Below are positions 52,083 through 61,797 of a stretch of DNA of 64,000 nt, in pieces; within the stretch, counting starts at the first letter, position 1, and each line of letters starts with the position of its first letter. Origin of the DNA: Mucilaginibacter sp. UR6-11 (lineage in GTDB: Bacteria > Bacteroidota > Bacteroidia > Sphingobacteriales > Sphingobacteriaceae); assembly GCF_020880695.1 (NCBI RefSeq), contig NZ_JAJIWO010000001.1, forward strand, positions 248,001 through 312,000, given 5' to 3'. The position numbers and the translations under genes were made by a program. The notes under the pieces were generated by a model that searched no databases, was not told the origin of the DNA, and saw only the letters and a program-made list of their open reading frames with translations.

Positions 52083-52943
52083 ATGAAAATAAAAAGAACA
52101 ATATTCATCCTCGTGCTAGGATCCCTATCCGCTTTGCCGGGTTTTGCCCAGGTGAAAGATACCCTGGCTTATCATAAGCCGCTGTTTGACTTCGATTATG
52201 ATAAGCCCGTATTTGAGCTGGACAGCAGCCAGTTGCATAACCAAAATCGTTTTCTTCGTTTTATCGCTTTGTCCGGTTACCGGGAGGGTGTTGAACAGGT
52301 TCATGGCGGATGGACAAATTGGGAAGCTACAGTGGATCAGGAACACGGTACTACCCGGTTTTACTGGATCAACCTGTCTATCCAGGATATCCTGACCAAC
52401 CGGTTTAGTCCGAATATTCCTTATAACCACGTGATCCTGGAAGTAAGAGAGCCGTCGAAATACCGTTATGATCCCAGCTATGGTGATAAAACAGACTGGA
52501 TGCGCAAAAATGCGTGGTGTATTGAACTCATGCTCCCTTATGCTTCCTCTCAGGATTTTTCAAAGACCTTAAACGAACAACTCGCCCAGGCATTCCAGGT
52601 GAAATTCAGCAATAAAAAACGGATGGTCAATTCCCTGGTACTGGTACGGACTTCTCAGGTTGATAAACTGAAGTCGGCCGGCGGGCCCCCGGTCAACGGA
52701 GATAAAGGGGTCTTTAGAAATACCAGTGTAAAATGGCTCGGGCCATTGCTGGATAAAGCCGGTATGCCGCCGTTCTCCGATGAGAGCGGGTACGCGGGCG
52801 CGGTAGATATGAATTTAAATATCAAAGACTGGACAGACCTGGCGGCCTTACGCAAGGCCTTACAATCATACGACCTGGACCTGAAAGAAGAACCCAGGAT
52901 GCAGGATATGGTCGTGATCACAGAAATAGCACAAAACAAATGA
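52083..52943 (+). CDS. DUF3738/TIGR03435-like protein
   Basis: A 286-residue exported protein: signal peptide 'MKIKRTIFILVLGSLSALPGFAQ', then a DUF3738-type body. The C-terminal ~110 residues include 'FRNTSVKWLGPLLDKAGMPPF', 'GAVDMNLNIKDWTDLAALRKALQSYDLDLKEEP', matching the TIGR03435 family first seen in soil bacteria. Function is unknown; these proteins occur with SusC/SusD and thiol-redox genes. The stop overlaps the next start by 4 bases. Confidence 0.75.
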   Translation: MKIKRTIFILVLGSLSALPGFAQVKDTLAYHKPLFDFDYDKPVFELDSSQLHNQNRFLRFIALSGYREGVEQVHGGWTNWEATVDQEHGTTRFYWINLSIQDILTNRFSPNIPYNHVILEVREPSKYRYDPSYGDKTDWMRKNAWCIELMLPYASSQDFSKTLNEQLAQAFQVKFSNKKRMVNSLVLVRTSQVDKLKSAGGPPVNGDKGVFRNTSVKWLGPLLDKAGMPPFSDESGYAGAVDMNLNIKDWTDLAALRKALQSYDLDLKEEPRMQDMVVITEIAQNK

Positions 52944-54757
52944 AGATAAAAAATATAATCATACTGCTGTTCGTCGTGATGGCAACTCAAAGGGCAGCTG
53001 CTCAAACCCATTCCGAAGCCAACCGGGACATGCTGAAAAAGCAACCCGCCTTCCGGATCGGGGAAATGCTGCCTGATTTCAAATTGAAGGTCATCAACGC
53101 GCCGCAAACAGCGATGCATACGGGCCAATTTAAGGACCGGCTGCTGATCATCGATTTCTGGGATACCAATTGTGGCGCCTGTATCGAGGCCATGCCTGGA
53201 ATGGACGCCCTGCAGAAACATTTCAGCACCCGAATTAAGATACTGCCGGTAACTTATCAGAAAGACGATTTCATTCGCAATTTCTGGAAAAACAACAGGA
53301 ATACGAAGAAGCTGGACTTAGCTGTCGTTGTGGAGGACCAGCTTTTATCCCCCTATTTTGAACATGCTACATTTCCGCATGAAGTCTGGGTTTATAAGGG
53401 CAAAGTGATCGCGATCACGACTTCAGCATATGTGAACCAGGCCAATATCGAAAAAGTATTGAGCGACGCTGCGGTTAGCTGGCCGGTCAAAAATGATTTT
53501 TTTGCTTTTGATATCACGCATCATCGGTTATTTAATACCGATCCCAGACAGATCGATACCACAGCTACATTCCTGAAATACGCGGCGGTCGCGGACTACC
53601 GGGAAACAGACGGTGCATCGGACGGCGGAGAGTACAACCCGCCGGTGATCGTCAGAGATAAAAACAACCACACGGTTAGGGTGAGCCTTCTAAACCGCGG
53701 AATCCTGGATATATATATCAACGGCCTGATGGGCACGGGTAACTTCGGTAAGCTGGTAATGCCTACCGATGTGCGGCCCCAGGAGCAGGTACTCTGGGAA
53801 ACTGGCCAAAGATCAATGTATGCCTATGATAAAGCTTCGGTTATCCCCGAAGGCGACTGGAACAGGGAGCATGCGATCTGTTTTGAATCGGTGAACCCCG
53901 ATACCGGCCAAAGCGACGAACAAGTTTACAAAACGGTGATCGCGGACCTCGATAGATTGCTAGGCCTTCACGTGCGGTTTGAAAAGCGCATGGAAAAAGT
54001 CTGGATTGTTGCCAGGACCGGCGCGCAAGAGAAGTTTTTGAACCGAGCAAACGTACCCTATGAGCGTGCTGTTGGCCTAGGGGAATTCATGTATCAGGTG
54101 AATAATCCAACAGGGCACCCCTATGTTTTTAATGAAACCGGGTATAAAGGGCAGGGAGTGATGGATCTGCAGATCAGCAACTGGGGAGATCTGCCCGCTC
54201 TTCGTAAAGCCATCGCGCCCTATGGTTTATCCATCAAAGAAGAGGAAAGATCAGTCGACCGGCTGGTATTCTCGGAAGTCGACGGTAGTTTAATGGTCGA
54301 CGGCAAAATGATCGCTGAGGCCAAAGCCAAACGGGCCGCCCAGAAAGGTATGCCGGACCCCCCGGAAGAAGCCGGCCGACTGTTTATGCAAGCGAATAAA
54401 ACTGCTCCCGGCGTAGTGACGCTTCCTTCAGGTTTACAATACAAGGTCATTAAAACGGGCACGGGCAATAAACCCACTTTAAATGATAGCGTTCAGGTCC
54501 ATTATAGCGGGACGCTGGTCAACGGGAAGATCTTCGACAGCACTTATGAGCTGGGAAGACCGACTAAGTTCAAAGTTAACGAACTTGTCAAGGGGTTTGC
54601 CCAAGGATTGCAATTAATGCCGGAGGGCTCTCTGTGGGAATTTTACATACCAGCAGAACTAGGTTACGGCAGCCATACGAATTCGGGGCAGTTGCCGCCG
54701 AACAGTACGCTGATATTTAAAGTAGAACTTCTTAAAATCTTACCTGAAAACAAATGA
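52940..54757 (+). CDS. Thioredoxin-like / DUF3738 / FKBP fusion protein
   Basis: A 605-residue periplasmic protein with three modules. After a signal peptide (about 1-22), a TlpA/thioredoxin-like domain has the redox motif 'NCGACIEAMP' with Cys78 and Cys81. Residues ~190-455 contain a DUF3738 region ('ISNWGDLPALRKAIAPYGLSIKEEERS'). Residues ~490-605 are an FKBP-type peptidyl-prolyl isomerase ('SGTLVNGKIFDSTYELG', 'ELGYGSHTNSGQLPPNSTLIF'). It would act on disulfides and proline bonds of periplasmic clients and is coupled by ATGA to both neighbours. Confidence 0.85.
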   Translation: MKIKNIIILLFVVMATQRAAAQTHSEANRDMLKKQPAFRIGEMLPDFKLKVINAPQTAMHTGQFKDRLLIIDFWDTNCGACIEAMPGMDALQKHFSTRIKILPVTYQKDDFIRNFWKNNRNTKKLDLAVVVEDQLLSPYFEHATFPHEVWVYKGKVIAITTSAYVNQANIEKVLSDAAVSWPVKNDFFAFDITHHRLFNTDPRQIDTTATFLKYAAVADYRETDGASDGGEYNPPVIVRDKNNHTVRVSLLNRGILDIYINGLMGTGNFGKLVMPTDVRPQEQVLWETGQRSMYAYDKASVIPEGDWNREHAICFESVNPDTGQSDEQVYKTVIADLDRLLGLHVRFEKRMEKVWIVARTGAQEKFLNRANVPYERAVGLGEFMYQVNNPTGHPYVFNETGYKGQGVMDLQISNWGDLPALRKAIAPYGLSIKEEERSVDRLVFSEVDGSLMVDGKMIAEAKAKRAAQKGMPDPPEEAGRLFMQANKTAPGVVTLPSGLQYKVIKTGTGNKPTLNDSVQVHYSGTLVNGKIFDSTYELGRPTKFKVNELVKGFAQGLQLMPEGSLWEFYIPAELGYGSHTNSGQLPPNSTLIFKVELLKILPENK

Positions 54758-56250
54758 TCGATCATCCTAATAAAGTTATCTTAACCATTTTTTTCCTGCT
54801 GATGGCCGCAGGGGGCGTGTTCGCGCAAAGCCCGGCCAAAGATAAGAACTGGCAAAACCTGGATTTGCGCCAGGACAGCGTGTTCGGCATCAGCACCGAG
54901 CGGGCGTACCGGGAACTGCTGAACGGAAAGAAAGGCATCCCGGTGATCGTTGCGGTCATTGACGGAGGTGTGGACATCAGCCACGAGGACCTCAGGAATG
55001 CGATCTGGACCAATCCGAAGGAAGTCCCGGATAACCATAAGGACGATGATAAGAACGACTATACCGACGATGTGCACGGCTGGAATTTCCTGGGCTCAGA
55101 GAAAGGCAGTTTTTTAGTAGATAACGCCGAGATCGTCCGTTCTTTAAGAGTTGAAATACAAAAGGACCCGGCTTCAAATACCGTTGCCGATCTCCGGCAG
55201 CAAATACAGCGAAAAAGAGAGGGCATGATCAGATCGCTGGAAAAAAGCAACGAGCGGATCAGCGTATTAAAAACCATCCTGGAAAAGATGGGGAAAGAGC
55301 ACCCGACATTAAATGAGCTGGAGGATTTCAAATACAGCAATGAACCGGAGCTCAATATGTTGGTTTACATTGTGAAAACAATGAAAGCCACGGGCCAGGA
55401 TTTTGCGGCCTTCAAAGAACAGCTGGAAGATCAGAACCGATCCTATCAAAACCATGTCGATGTGATCTACAATATAGACTGTAACCCGAGGGCAGACCAG
55501 GCCGGTCAGCAACCCCATCACGGCAATGGCAACGTACAGGGGCTGAAAGGCATAGAATCGCTTCACGGCACGCATATTGCCGGGATTATCGCCGCCGGCA
55601 GAAATAACGGGATCGGGATCAATGGTGTTTGTAGTTCGGCAAAGATCATGGCGATCCGGACGGTACCTATAGGAGAGTACCTGGATCAAGATATGGCCGA
55701 TGCCATCCGGTATGCTGCCGATAACGGCGCCCGGGTGATCAATTTGAGCATCAATAAAAACAGCTCACCGGAAAAAAAGCAGATCGATGATGCCGTCCGG
55801 TATGCGTTGGATAAGGATGTACTGATCATTCATGCGGCCGGTAATAACGGCAAAGAGGATGAGCTGGAATATCCTAACCGGAACTATACTACAGGAACCC
55901 AGGCCGCAGCCTGGATCGAAGTCGGGGCCTCGGGGCCTAAGGATGACAAGACCCTGCAGGGCTGGTTCTCCAACTACGGAAAAAACACCGATGTATTCGC
56001 ACCCGGCGTAGGGATTTATTCCTGCATTCCGGGTAACGGGTACAAAGTGGAAAGCGGGACGAGTATGGCGGCGCCGGTAGTTGCGGGCCTGGCAGCCCTG
56101 ATCCGGGAATATTACCCGAAGCTGACGGCGGTGCAGGTGAAGGAGATCATCATGAGATCGGTCATCAAACGGGAAGTATTAAAAGATAAATGTATCAGCG
56201 GGGGCGTCGTCAATGCGTATGAAGCCCTGAAGCTGGCCCAGACCTTTTAA
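54754..56250 (+). CDS. S8 family subtilisin-like peptidase
   Basis: A 498-residue exported serine protease. Signal segment 'VILTIFFLLMAAGGVFAQS'. The catalytic triad is D70 in 'VAVIDGGVDISHED', His in 'HGTHIAGIIAAGRN' and Ser in 'GTSMAAPVVAGLAAL'. Between Asp and His there is an unusual ~190-residue helical, coiled-coil-like insertion (for example 'QQIQRKREGMIRSLEK'). It lies in the DUF3738/FKBP operon by 4-base overlap. Confidence 0.93.
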   Translation: MIDHPNKVILTIFFLLMAAGGVFAQSPAKDKNWQNLDLRQDSVFGISTERAYRELLNGKKGIPVIVAVIDGGVDISHEDLRNAIWTNPKEVPDNHKDDDKNDYTDDVHGWNFLGSEKGSFLVDNAEIVRSLRVEIQKDPASNTVADLRQQIQRKREGMIRSLEKSNERISVLKTILEKMGKEHPTLNELEDFKYSNEPELNMLVYIVKTMKATGQDFAAFKEQLEDQNRSYQNHVDVIYNIDCNPRADQAGQQPHHGNGNVQGLKGIESLHGTHIAGIIAAGRNNGIGINGVCSSAKIMAIRTVPIGEYLDQDMADAIRYAADNGARVINLSINKNSSPEKKQIDDAVRYALDKDVLIIHAAGNNGKEDELEYPNRNYTTGTQAAAWIEVGASGPKDDKTLQGWFSNYGKNTDVFAPGVGIYSCIPGNGYKVESGTSMAAPVVAGLAALIREYYPKLTAVQVKEIIMRSVIKREVLKDKCISGGVVNAYEALKLAQTF

Positions 56251-56254
56251 AGCG

Positions 56255-56725
56255 ATGAAAAACTATCTGAAAATTGTCAGGATCGACGAGAACTCGGTCA
56301 TTCCCAAGTACCGGCAGATCGCAGACGCGATTCTGCTGGGGCTGGAGGAAGGCCTGATCGTCAAAGGCGATGTCCTGCCCTCGATCCACGAGTTTTGTGT
56401 GGGACTGGACGTCTCCAAGAATTCGGTCGAGCGGGCCTACAATACCCTGAAATCCCAGGGCGTGGTCGGTTCGATAAAGGGCAAAGGTTTTTTTATCAGC
56501 GGTACACAAACGCAGCCGTTACACAAGGCGCTGGTGCTGCTGGATCAAAGCCAGGTACACCGGATCAATATCGCAGCCTTGTCAGGTATCGTCAGCCGGG
56601 AAACCCGTCTCGATTTTTACAATTATTCGGCGAACAGTTTTGTACTGCCGGAGAATGTTAGGGACTATGAATGGCTGATCATCCTCAGCAACGAACAGGA
56701 TGAACCGCATTTGATCGCCGTCTGA
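56255..56725 (+). CDS. GntR family transcriptional regulator
   Basis: A 156-residue regulator with a GntR winged helix ('YRQIADAILLGLEEGLIVKGDVLPSIHEF', 'VGLDVSKNSVERAYNTLKSQGVVGSIKGKGFFI'). The C-terminal ~60 residues are a short non-standard effector region. It lies 4 bases after the protease stop and probably controls this operon or the downstream glycosidases. Confidence 0.85.
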   Translation: MKNYLKIVRIDENSVIPKYRQIADAILLGLEEGLIVKGDVLPSIHEFCVGLDVSKNSVERAYNTLKSQGVVGSIKGKGFFISGTQTQPLHKALVLLDQSQVHRINIAALSGIVSRETRLDFYNYSANSFVLPENVRDYEWLIILSNEQDEPHLIAV

Positions 56726-56833
56726 ACGGGGAATAGATCATGTACAGGAATTCCGGGCAATATCAGCCTGTAGACCATTACATGTGTAGAAAAATCATAT
56801 ATCCACTTAAAATTTAAACCAAAGAATTTAAAA

Positions 56834-57439
56834 CCAACCAGCAGAAAGAAACAAGTTGGGATACTTTCGTTGATCGCCGTTATCTTATCACTGAATGCCT
56901 GTAAAAAGGAGACCACTACTTATCAACCAACGGCTGACCTATACGTTGTCAACGCCACCGTTGCTACCGGGGCCATCAAAGTCACCCGGTGTTCCCGGCG
57001 TTAAAGGTTACTATTGGTCCGGCGCAACTGCCCAGTCTGCCGCTTCGGTTGCGTCTGGATGCTTCACCGGCAAAAACAAATTGTCCGTGGTTAGTTCGAC
57101 GGATACCACGAAAGTTTTATTTAGCAATGCGCTTAACCTGACTTCGGTCAATACCCTGTATCTTGCGAATAAGGCACCCAATATTGACACCGTTTTCCGT
57201 AACGAAGCCAGTCTGCCTTTTATCAATTCGCGGTGGTCCAACCGGACAGTTCGATCTATATCCGCTTTGTGAACATGTCTCCGAACAGCCCGGCGGTCAA
57301 CATCAATATTAAGACAATAACCACCAACGAAGTGAGCGCGCTTTCGTACAAAGGGATCAGCGGTTTCAAAAAATATCCCGCCGCCGCGACAACCGGCACT
57401 TATATTTTCGAAGGCGTAAGCAGATTAACGGAAAAATGA
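56834..57439 (+). pseudogene. Decayed DUF4397 domain lipoprotein
   Basis: The plus strand carries a lipoprotein signal ('VGILSLIAVILSLNACKK', lipidated Cys) followed by 'ADLYVVNATVATG', then a frame change near 56985-57000 into 'GYYWSGATAQSAASVASG', and another near 57233-57245 into 'SSIYIRFVNMSPNSPAVNINI', ending TGA at 57439. The pieces fit one DUF4397 lipoprotein. There is no in-frame ATG at its head either. Two frameshifts and a lost start indicate a pseudogene, unless there are sequence errors. Confidence 0.65.
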
Positions 57440-57446
57440 ACAAATG

Positions 57447-57477
57447 AATAGCTGGAACAGGAACCGTTCCAGCTATT
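57447..57477 (+). terminator. Rho-independent terminator after DUF4397 pseudogene
   Basis: A 12-base perfect stem (AATAGCTGGAAC, 57447-57458, with GTTCCAGCTATT, 57466-57477), loop AGGAACC, followed by TCGTTT. The tail is only moderately T-rich. Confidence 0.65.
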
Positions 57478-57578
57478 TCGTTTAAATCTAATCCTACAGG
57501 AGTGTGATAAAACCGGAAAGTACTTAAGAAAGCTCATGAAAGTTGAGGCAGCCCGGTTCGTAATTTTGTAAATAAAAA

Positions 57579-58502
57579 ATGATAAGTAAGATATCAGGGA
57601 TCGCGATTATCTGTTTAGGTTTATGGGCCGGACCGGCCACAGCTCAGGTGACCCGGGTTCCTTTTGAAATGAATGGCAGCCGCATGTTCCTGAAGGTTCG
57701 TGTAGGACAGTCTGACTCCCTGCGTTTTATGTTTGATACCGGGGGGGGCGAGGGTGTCCTGATCGATTCCCTGACCGCGGAGCAGGCCGGTGTCAGCCGG
57801 ACTGACCGCAAAAGCACTGAAGCGGTCGGTGTAGGCGGCGCTCAGTCTGCCGTATCCATCCCGCACCAGGACATCTTCCTTTCGAAGAACCTTCCGCTAA
57901 AAGACGTTGAACTGACGCTCATGAACCTCGGCCAGATGAATACCGGTTCAGCTACACCTATCCGGGGAATCATCGGTTATGACCTTTTTCACCGGTATAT
58001 CACGCAAATCGATTTTGATCAGCGCCAACTCCTCCTCTATGAGGACATCCGGAAAGTAGATACCGCTGGCTACAAAGTCATTCCATTTGAATTTAAAGAA
58101 GGGATCATGGTCCCGCGCATTCCTGTCACAATAACCCTGGCCGGCGGCGAGCAGCTGAGTGGCAAGGCGATCTTTGACTCAGGAGCCAATATCAACCTGC
58201 TGATTTTCGCCCCGTTCAATAACTATTATGGACTTGGTGCCAAAACCGGCGCCACTGCCGCTTTACCAGGCAGGGGACTCAACCAACCGACCCGCGACCT
58301 GCGGGCATCGGTCAAAGCCATGGATATCGGCGGCTTTCATTTTGGCGGGGATATCCCCGTCCGCATCAATGTCGATGTAAATGCCGGGCAAAACAAAGAA
58401 TACCTCGGTCTGCTGGGATTCCAGATGATCCGGCATTTCAACGTCATCCTTGATTATGCGAACCAGGTGATCTACCTGAAATCCAATCACGTTCTCAATT
58501 AA
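57579..58502 (+). CDS. Retropepsin-like aspartyl protease
   Basis: A 307-residue exported protein. Signal peptide (to about AQV at 22-24). Two D-T/S-G active-site motifs: 'MFDTGGGEG' (51-59) and 'IFDSGANINL' (about 198-207), so both halves of an aspartyl protease pair come from one chain. 'IRGIIGYDLFHRYITQIDFDQ' is the flap-linked conserved part. It may process periplasmic or surface proteins of this locus. It is followed by the fucosidase gene after 9 bases. Confidence 0.85.
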   Translation: MISKISGIAIICLGLWAGPATAQVTRVPFEMNGSRMFLKVRVGQSDSLRFMFDTGGGEGVLIDSLTAEQAGVSRTDRKSTEAVGVGGAQSAVSIPHQDIFLSKNLPLKDVELTLMNLGQMNTGSATPIRGIIGYDLFHRYITQIDFDQRQLLLYEDIRKVDTAGYKVIPFEFKEGIMVPRIPVTITLAGGEQLSGKAIFDSGANINLLIFAPFNNYYGLGAKTGATAALPGRGLNQPTRDLRASVKAMDIGGFHFGGDIPVRINVDVNAGQNKEYLGLLGFQMIRHFNVILDYANQVIYLKSNHVLN

Positions 58503-58511
58503 CCTTTATAT

Positions 58512-60017
58512 ATGATGAATTATTATAAGCACCTATTTGCCGGCTTGCAGGCCTGTATCCTGACCGTCGCCGTTCAAGCGCAAAACGCACCGGCGCCTTA
58601 TGGCGCATTGCCGTCTCCGCGACAGCTCAGGTGGCATGAAATGGAAATATACGGCCTGATCCACTATACCCCCGCGGTGTTCCAGGATGCCGAACGCGGT
58701 TATGGTGATGCCGACCCCTCTGTTTTCAATCCGACCGGTTTTGACCCTTTGCAGATCGTCCGTGCAGCGAAAGCCGGACACTTGAAAGGGATTATTTACG
58801 TTACCAAACACCACGACGGGTTCGCGATGTGGCCAACCCGTACATCACCTTACAATATCAGCAAAAGCATTTGGAAAAACGGAAAAGGCGACGTTGTCCG
58901 GGGTTTTCAGCAGGCCGCTCAAAAGGAAGGGCTGAAATTCGGGATCTACTGCTCGCCCTGGGACCGGAATAACTTGAACTACGGAACCCCGGCCTATGTC
59001 GAAGATTACCGCAGCCAACTCCGGGAGCTATATACGAATTATGGCGAACTATTCATGAGCTGGCATGATGGCGCCAATGGCGGGGACGGTTATTACGGCG
59101 GCAAAAGGGAGGAACGCAGAGTAGATCCCGGCACTTATTATGACTGGTCCAACACCTGGAAGATTACCCGGCAAATGCAGCCAAACGCCGTGATCTTCAG
59201 CGATGCCGGGCCCGACGTGCGTTGGGTGGGTAACGAGGACGGGCATGCGCCGGAAACCAGCTGGGCGACGATCAATTCGATCAGTACCGACGGCAGGGCG
59301 CCCATGCCGGGTTTCGTAGACACCAAAAACCTCGGCAGCGGCGATCGTAACGGAAAACAGTGGATACCCTTTGAAGCCGATGTTCCCCTGCGCCCGGAGT
59401 GGTTCTACCATGCCGTGGACGATGACAAGGTGAAAACGCCGGAAGAGCTTTTTGAAATTTATTGTAGTTCGGTCGGCCGAGGAGGTTGTATGGACCTGGG
59501 GCTGTCGCCCAATCTGACAGGCGTACTCCATCCGCATGATGTCCAGGCCCTGACCGGTTTCGGGCAATTGTTGACTGCCGTTTTTAAAGATAACGTGGCA
59601 AAGAAAGCGCTGATCACGGCTTCGAATGTCCGGGACCAAAATGCCAAAGCCTATGGTACTGCTCAACTAACCGACGCGGACCGCTACAGTTACTGGGCGA
59701 CCGATAACAACGTCCACCAGGCAGCGCTGGAATTAAAATTTAAGAAGGATACGCGCTTCAGCCTGATCCGCCTGCGCGAAAACATCAAACTCGGGCAAAG
59801 GATAGACAGTGTAGCCGTGGATGTTTTCCGGAACAACCAGTGGGAGAATATTTCCCATGCGACGAGTATCGGTTCGTGCCGCATCATCCGACTGACTAAA
59901 CCTGAAACTGCTGACCGGATGCGCATCCGGGTTTATGCGCCCGTTTGCCTGGCTTTAAGCGATGTCGGAATCTTCCTGGAGCCGGCCTTTCAAACCACAG
60001 ATCAACGACATGATTAG
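58512..60017 (+). CDS. Alpha-L-fucosidase, GH29 family
   Basis: A 501-residue exported retaining fucosidase that releases L-fucose from glycans. After a signal peptide ('GLQACILTVAVQAQ') comes the barrel with 'VTKHHDGFAMWP' (98-109) and the probable nucleophile D186 in 'MSWHDGANG'. The 'YCSPWDRNN' segment binds substrate. A C-terminal beta domain follows ('LIRLRENIKLGQRIDSVAVDVF'). Its presence says that the locus targets a fucosylated substrate. The stop overlaps the next start by 8 bases. Confidence 0.92.
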   Translation: MMNYYKHLFAGLQACILTVAVQAQNAPAPYGALPSPRQLRWHEMEIYGLIHYTPAVFQDAERGYGDADPSVFNPTGFDPLQIVRAAKAGHLKGIIYVTKHHDGFAMWPTRTSPYNISKSIWKNGKGDVVRGFQQAAQKEGLKFGIYCSPWDRNNLNYGTPAYVEDYRSQLRELYTNYGELFMSWHDGANGGDGYYGGKREERRVDPGTYYDWSNTWKITRQMQPNAVIFSDAGPDVRWVGNEDGHAPETSWATINSISTDGRAPMPGFVDTKNLGSGDRNGKQWIPFEADVPLRPEWFYHAVDDDKVKTPEELFEIYCSSVGRGGCMDLGLSPNLTGVLHPHDVQALTGFGQLLTAVFKDNVAKKALITASNVRDQNAKAYGTAQLTDADRYSYWATDNNVHQAALELKFKKDTRFSLIRLRENIKLGQRIDSVAVDVFRNNQWENISHATSIGSCRIIRLTKPETADRMRIRVYAPVCLALSDVGIFLEPAFQTTDQRHD

Positions 60018-61581
60018 CAACTTATACCGGAGCTGTATGGCCGGATTAGGGGTGCTGTGCGCAGGTTTATTATACGCACAGGACAAGAACGAGCAATTGA
60101 CCACCATCCCGAATGCCTTGGTTAAACAAAATACACTGATCCGCCAAGCGCCCGATCTGACGGTGCCCCCGACTTTTGAACAAAGCCGCGCGAAATTGCC
60201 CGAACCGCTTTGGCCCGCAAGGCCGAAGGTGATCAGTTGCTACTGGAAGACCTGGGAGCTGGCCTTTGGCAACCTGCACGCGGCCAGCCCCGCGAACCAT
60301 TTTATCGCCCCCTATATCGATCCGGCTTTTAACGGGTATATCTTTATGTGGGATACCAATTTTATGGCATTGTTCGGCGCTTACGGGCACCGGGCCTTTA
60401 ACTTCCAAGGCTCGCTTGATAATTTTTACCATACCCAGCATGCCGACGGCTATATCTCCCGGGAGATATCCGAAGCCGATGGCTCCGAGTTCTTTGAAAA
60501 ATTCAACCCGTCGAGTACGGGCCCTAATGTGCTGCCCTGGGCGGAATGGAATTATTTTGAGCGCTTTCAGGATACGGCCCGTTTAAAAACCGTGTTCCCG
60601 GCCCTGGTGGCCTATGACCAGTGGTTCCGGACCAACCGGTCCTGGCCCGACGGCTCTTATTTTTCCAGCGGCTGGGGCTGTGGTATGGACAACCAGCCGC
60701 GCGTACCTGACGGCTTCAGTCCGGAATTCAGCCCGGCTTTTATGTCCTGGGTAGATATCACCTTACAGCAGCTGTATGCCGGAAAGCTTTTACTGAAAAT
60801 GGCCGCTGCTTTGCACCGCGAGGCGGATGTACCGGATATCAGGGCAGAGGTAGCGGCATTGAGTGTTTACGTTCGCCGGAACCTGTGGGATGAACGCACC
60901 GCTTTTCTGTATGACCGTTTTCGCGACGGTTCCCTGTCCAAAGTCAAAAGCATTGCGGCTTACTGGGCTTTGCTGGCGGAGGTACTGACACCGGCCGAAC
61001 AGCAACGTTTTATCGCGCACCTGGAGAATCCGGCAGAATTCGCCAGACTGCACCGGGTACCGACGCTGTCGGCCGATGATCCGGCTTTTAATCCCGACGG
61101 CGGTTACTGGCGGGGCGGGGTCTGGGCGCCGACCTCTTACATGGTGCTACAGGGCCTGACGGCGAATCACCAGGACTCCCTGGCCTTTGAGATCGGTTAT
61201 AACCATTTGAATAATGTGGTCCAGGTTTATCAAAAGACCGGGATGCTTTGGGAAAATTATGCACCGGACAAGGTACAAGGTAATGATACCAAAAACCTGG
61301 TCGGCTGGACCGGTCTCGTCCCGATCTCCGTGCTCTACGAATACGTGTTCGGTCTGCGCGCGGACGCGCCAAGAGATACCCTGACCTGGGATATCCGCCT
61401 GACGGATGCCTTCGGGGTAAAAAAATACCCCTTCAAACACGACGGACTGATCGACCTCTGGTGTGCGCAAAGAAACCATCCAACTGATAAACCGAAGATC
61501 CGGATCAAAACCAATACGCCTTTTACCCTCAAACTGATCTGGGCCGGCGGCAGCGAGACCCGGACCATTATCCCCCAATAA
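60010..61581 (+). CDS. MGH1J/trehalase-like (alpha/alpha)6-barrel glycoside hydrolase
   Basis: A 523-residue exported enzyme with an (alpha/alpha)6 toroid related to GH37/GH63 (MGH1J-type). Key parts are 'FMWDTNFMALFGAYGHR', 'WGCGMDNQPRVPDG', 'ADDPAFNPDGGYWRGGVWAPTSY' and 'MLWENYAPD'; the Asp in GMDNQPR and the Glu in 'LWENY' are in the expected places of acid and base. The ATG at 60010 gives a signal peptide; the longer frame from 59962 lies inside the fucosidase. The substrate is unproven. Confidence 0.85.
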   Translation: MISNLYRSCMAGLGVLCAGLLYAQDKNEQLTTIPNALVKQNTLIRQAPDLTVPPTFEQSRAKLPEPLWPARPKVISCYWKTWELAFGNLHAASPANHFIAPYIDPAFNGYIFMWDTNFMALFGAYGHRAFNFQGSLDNFYHTQHADGYISREISEADGSEFFEKFNPSSTGPNVLPWAEWNYFERFQDTARLKTVFPALVAYDQWFRTNRSWPDGSYFSSGWGCGMDNQPRVPDGFSPEFSPAFMSWVDITLQQLYAGKLLLKMAAALHREADVPDIRAEVAALSVYVRRNLWDERTAFLYDRFRDGSLSKVKSIAAYWALLAEVLTPAEQQRFIAHLENPAEFARLHRVPTLSADDPAFNPDGGYWRGGVWAPTSYMVLQGLTANHQDSLAFEIGYNHLNNVVQVYQKTGMLWENYAPDKVQGNDTKNLVGWTGLVPISVLYEYVFGLRADAPRDTLTWDIRLTDAFGVKKYPFKHDGLIDLWCAQRNHPTDKPKIRIKTNTPFTLKLIWAGGSETRTIIPQ

Positions 61582-61592
61582 ACCTGAACACC

Positions 61593-61790
61593 GTGAGCAA
61601 GAAAATATATACAAAATTAATTTTATCCATCATCCTGATCCTTGGTTCAGGTGCCTATGCCCGAACGAGGCGCGCCGCGGAGCCGGTTGACCAAAAGGTC
61701 AACGCGCTGATCCAAAAAATGACCATAGGCGGAAAGGAGGGGAAAGTTCGCCGGAAACAGAACATTAAGTTTGAGGGGTCTTTAAAACCA
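61593..61790 (+). pseudogene. Remnant of a GH3 glycosidase N-terminus
   Basis: The reading frame begins with a signal peptide ('ILSIILILGSGAYA') and then 'VDQKVNALIQKMTIGGKEGK', which is close to the typical start of GH3 beta-glucosidases (VNALIQKMTxEEKxG). After that it runs into unrelated sequence before the ankyrin gene, so almost the entire GH3 gene has been deleted. The start may be GTG at 61593. Confidence 0.6.
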
Positions 61791-61797
61791 TCAGATC

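Noticed and set aside
59049..59666. Minus-strand frame of 205 codons
   Set aside because: Opposite the GH29 fucosidase, which has clear catalytic motifs.
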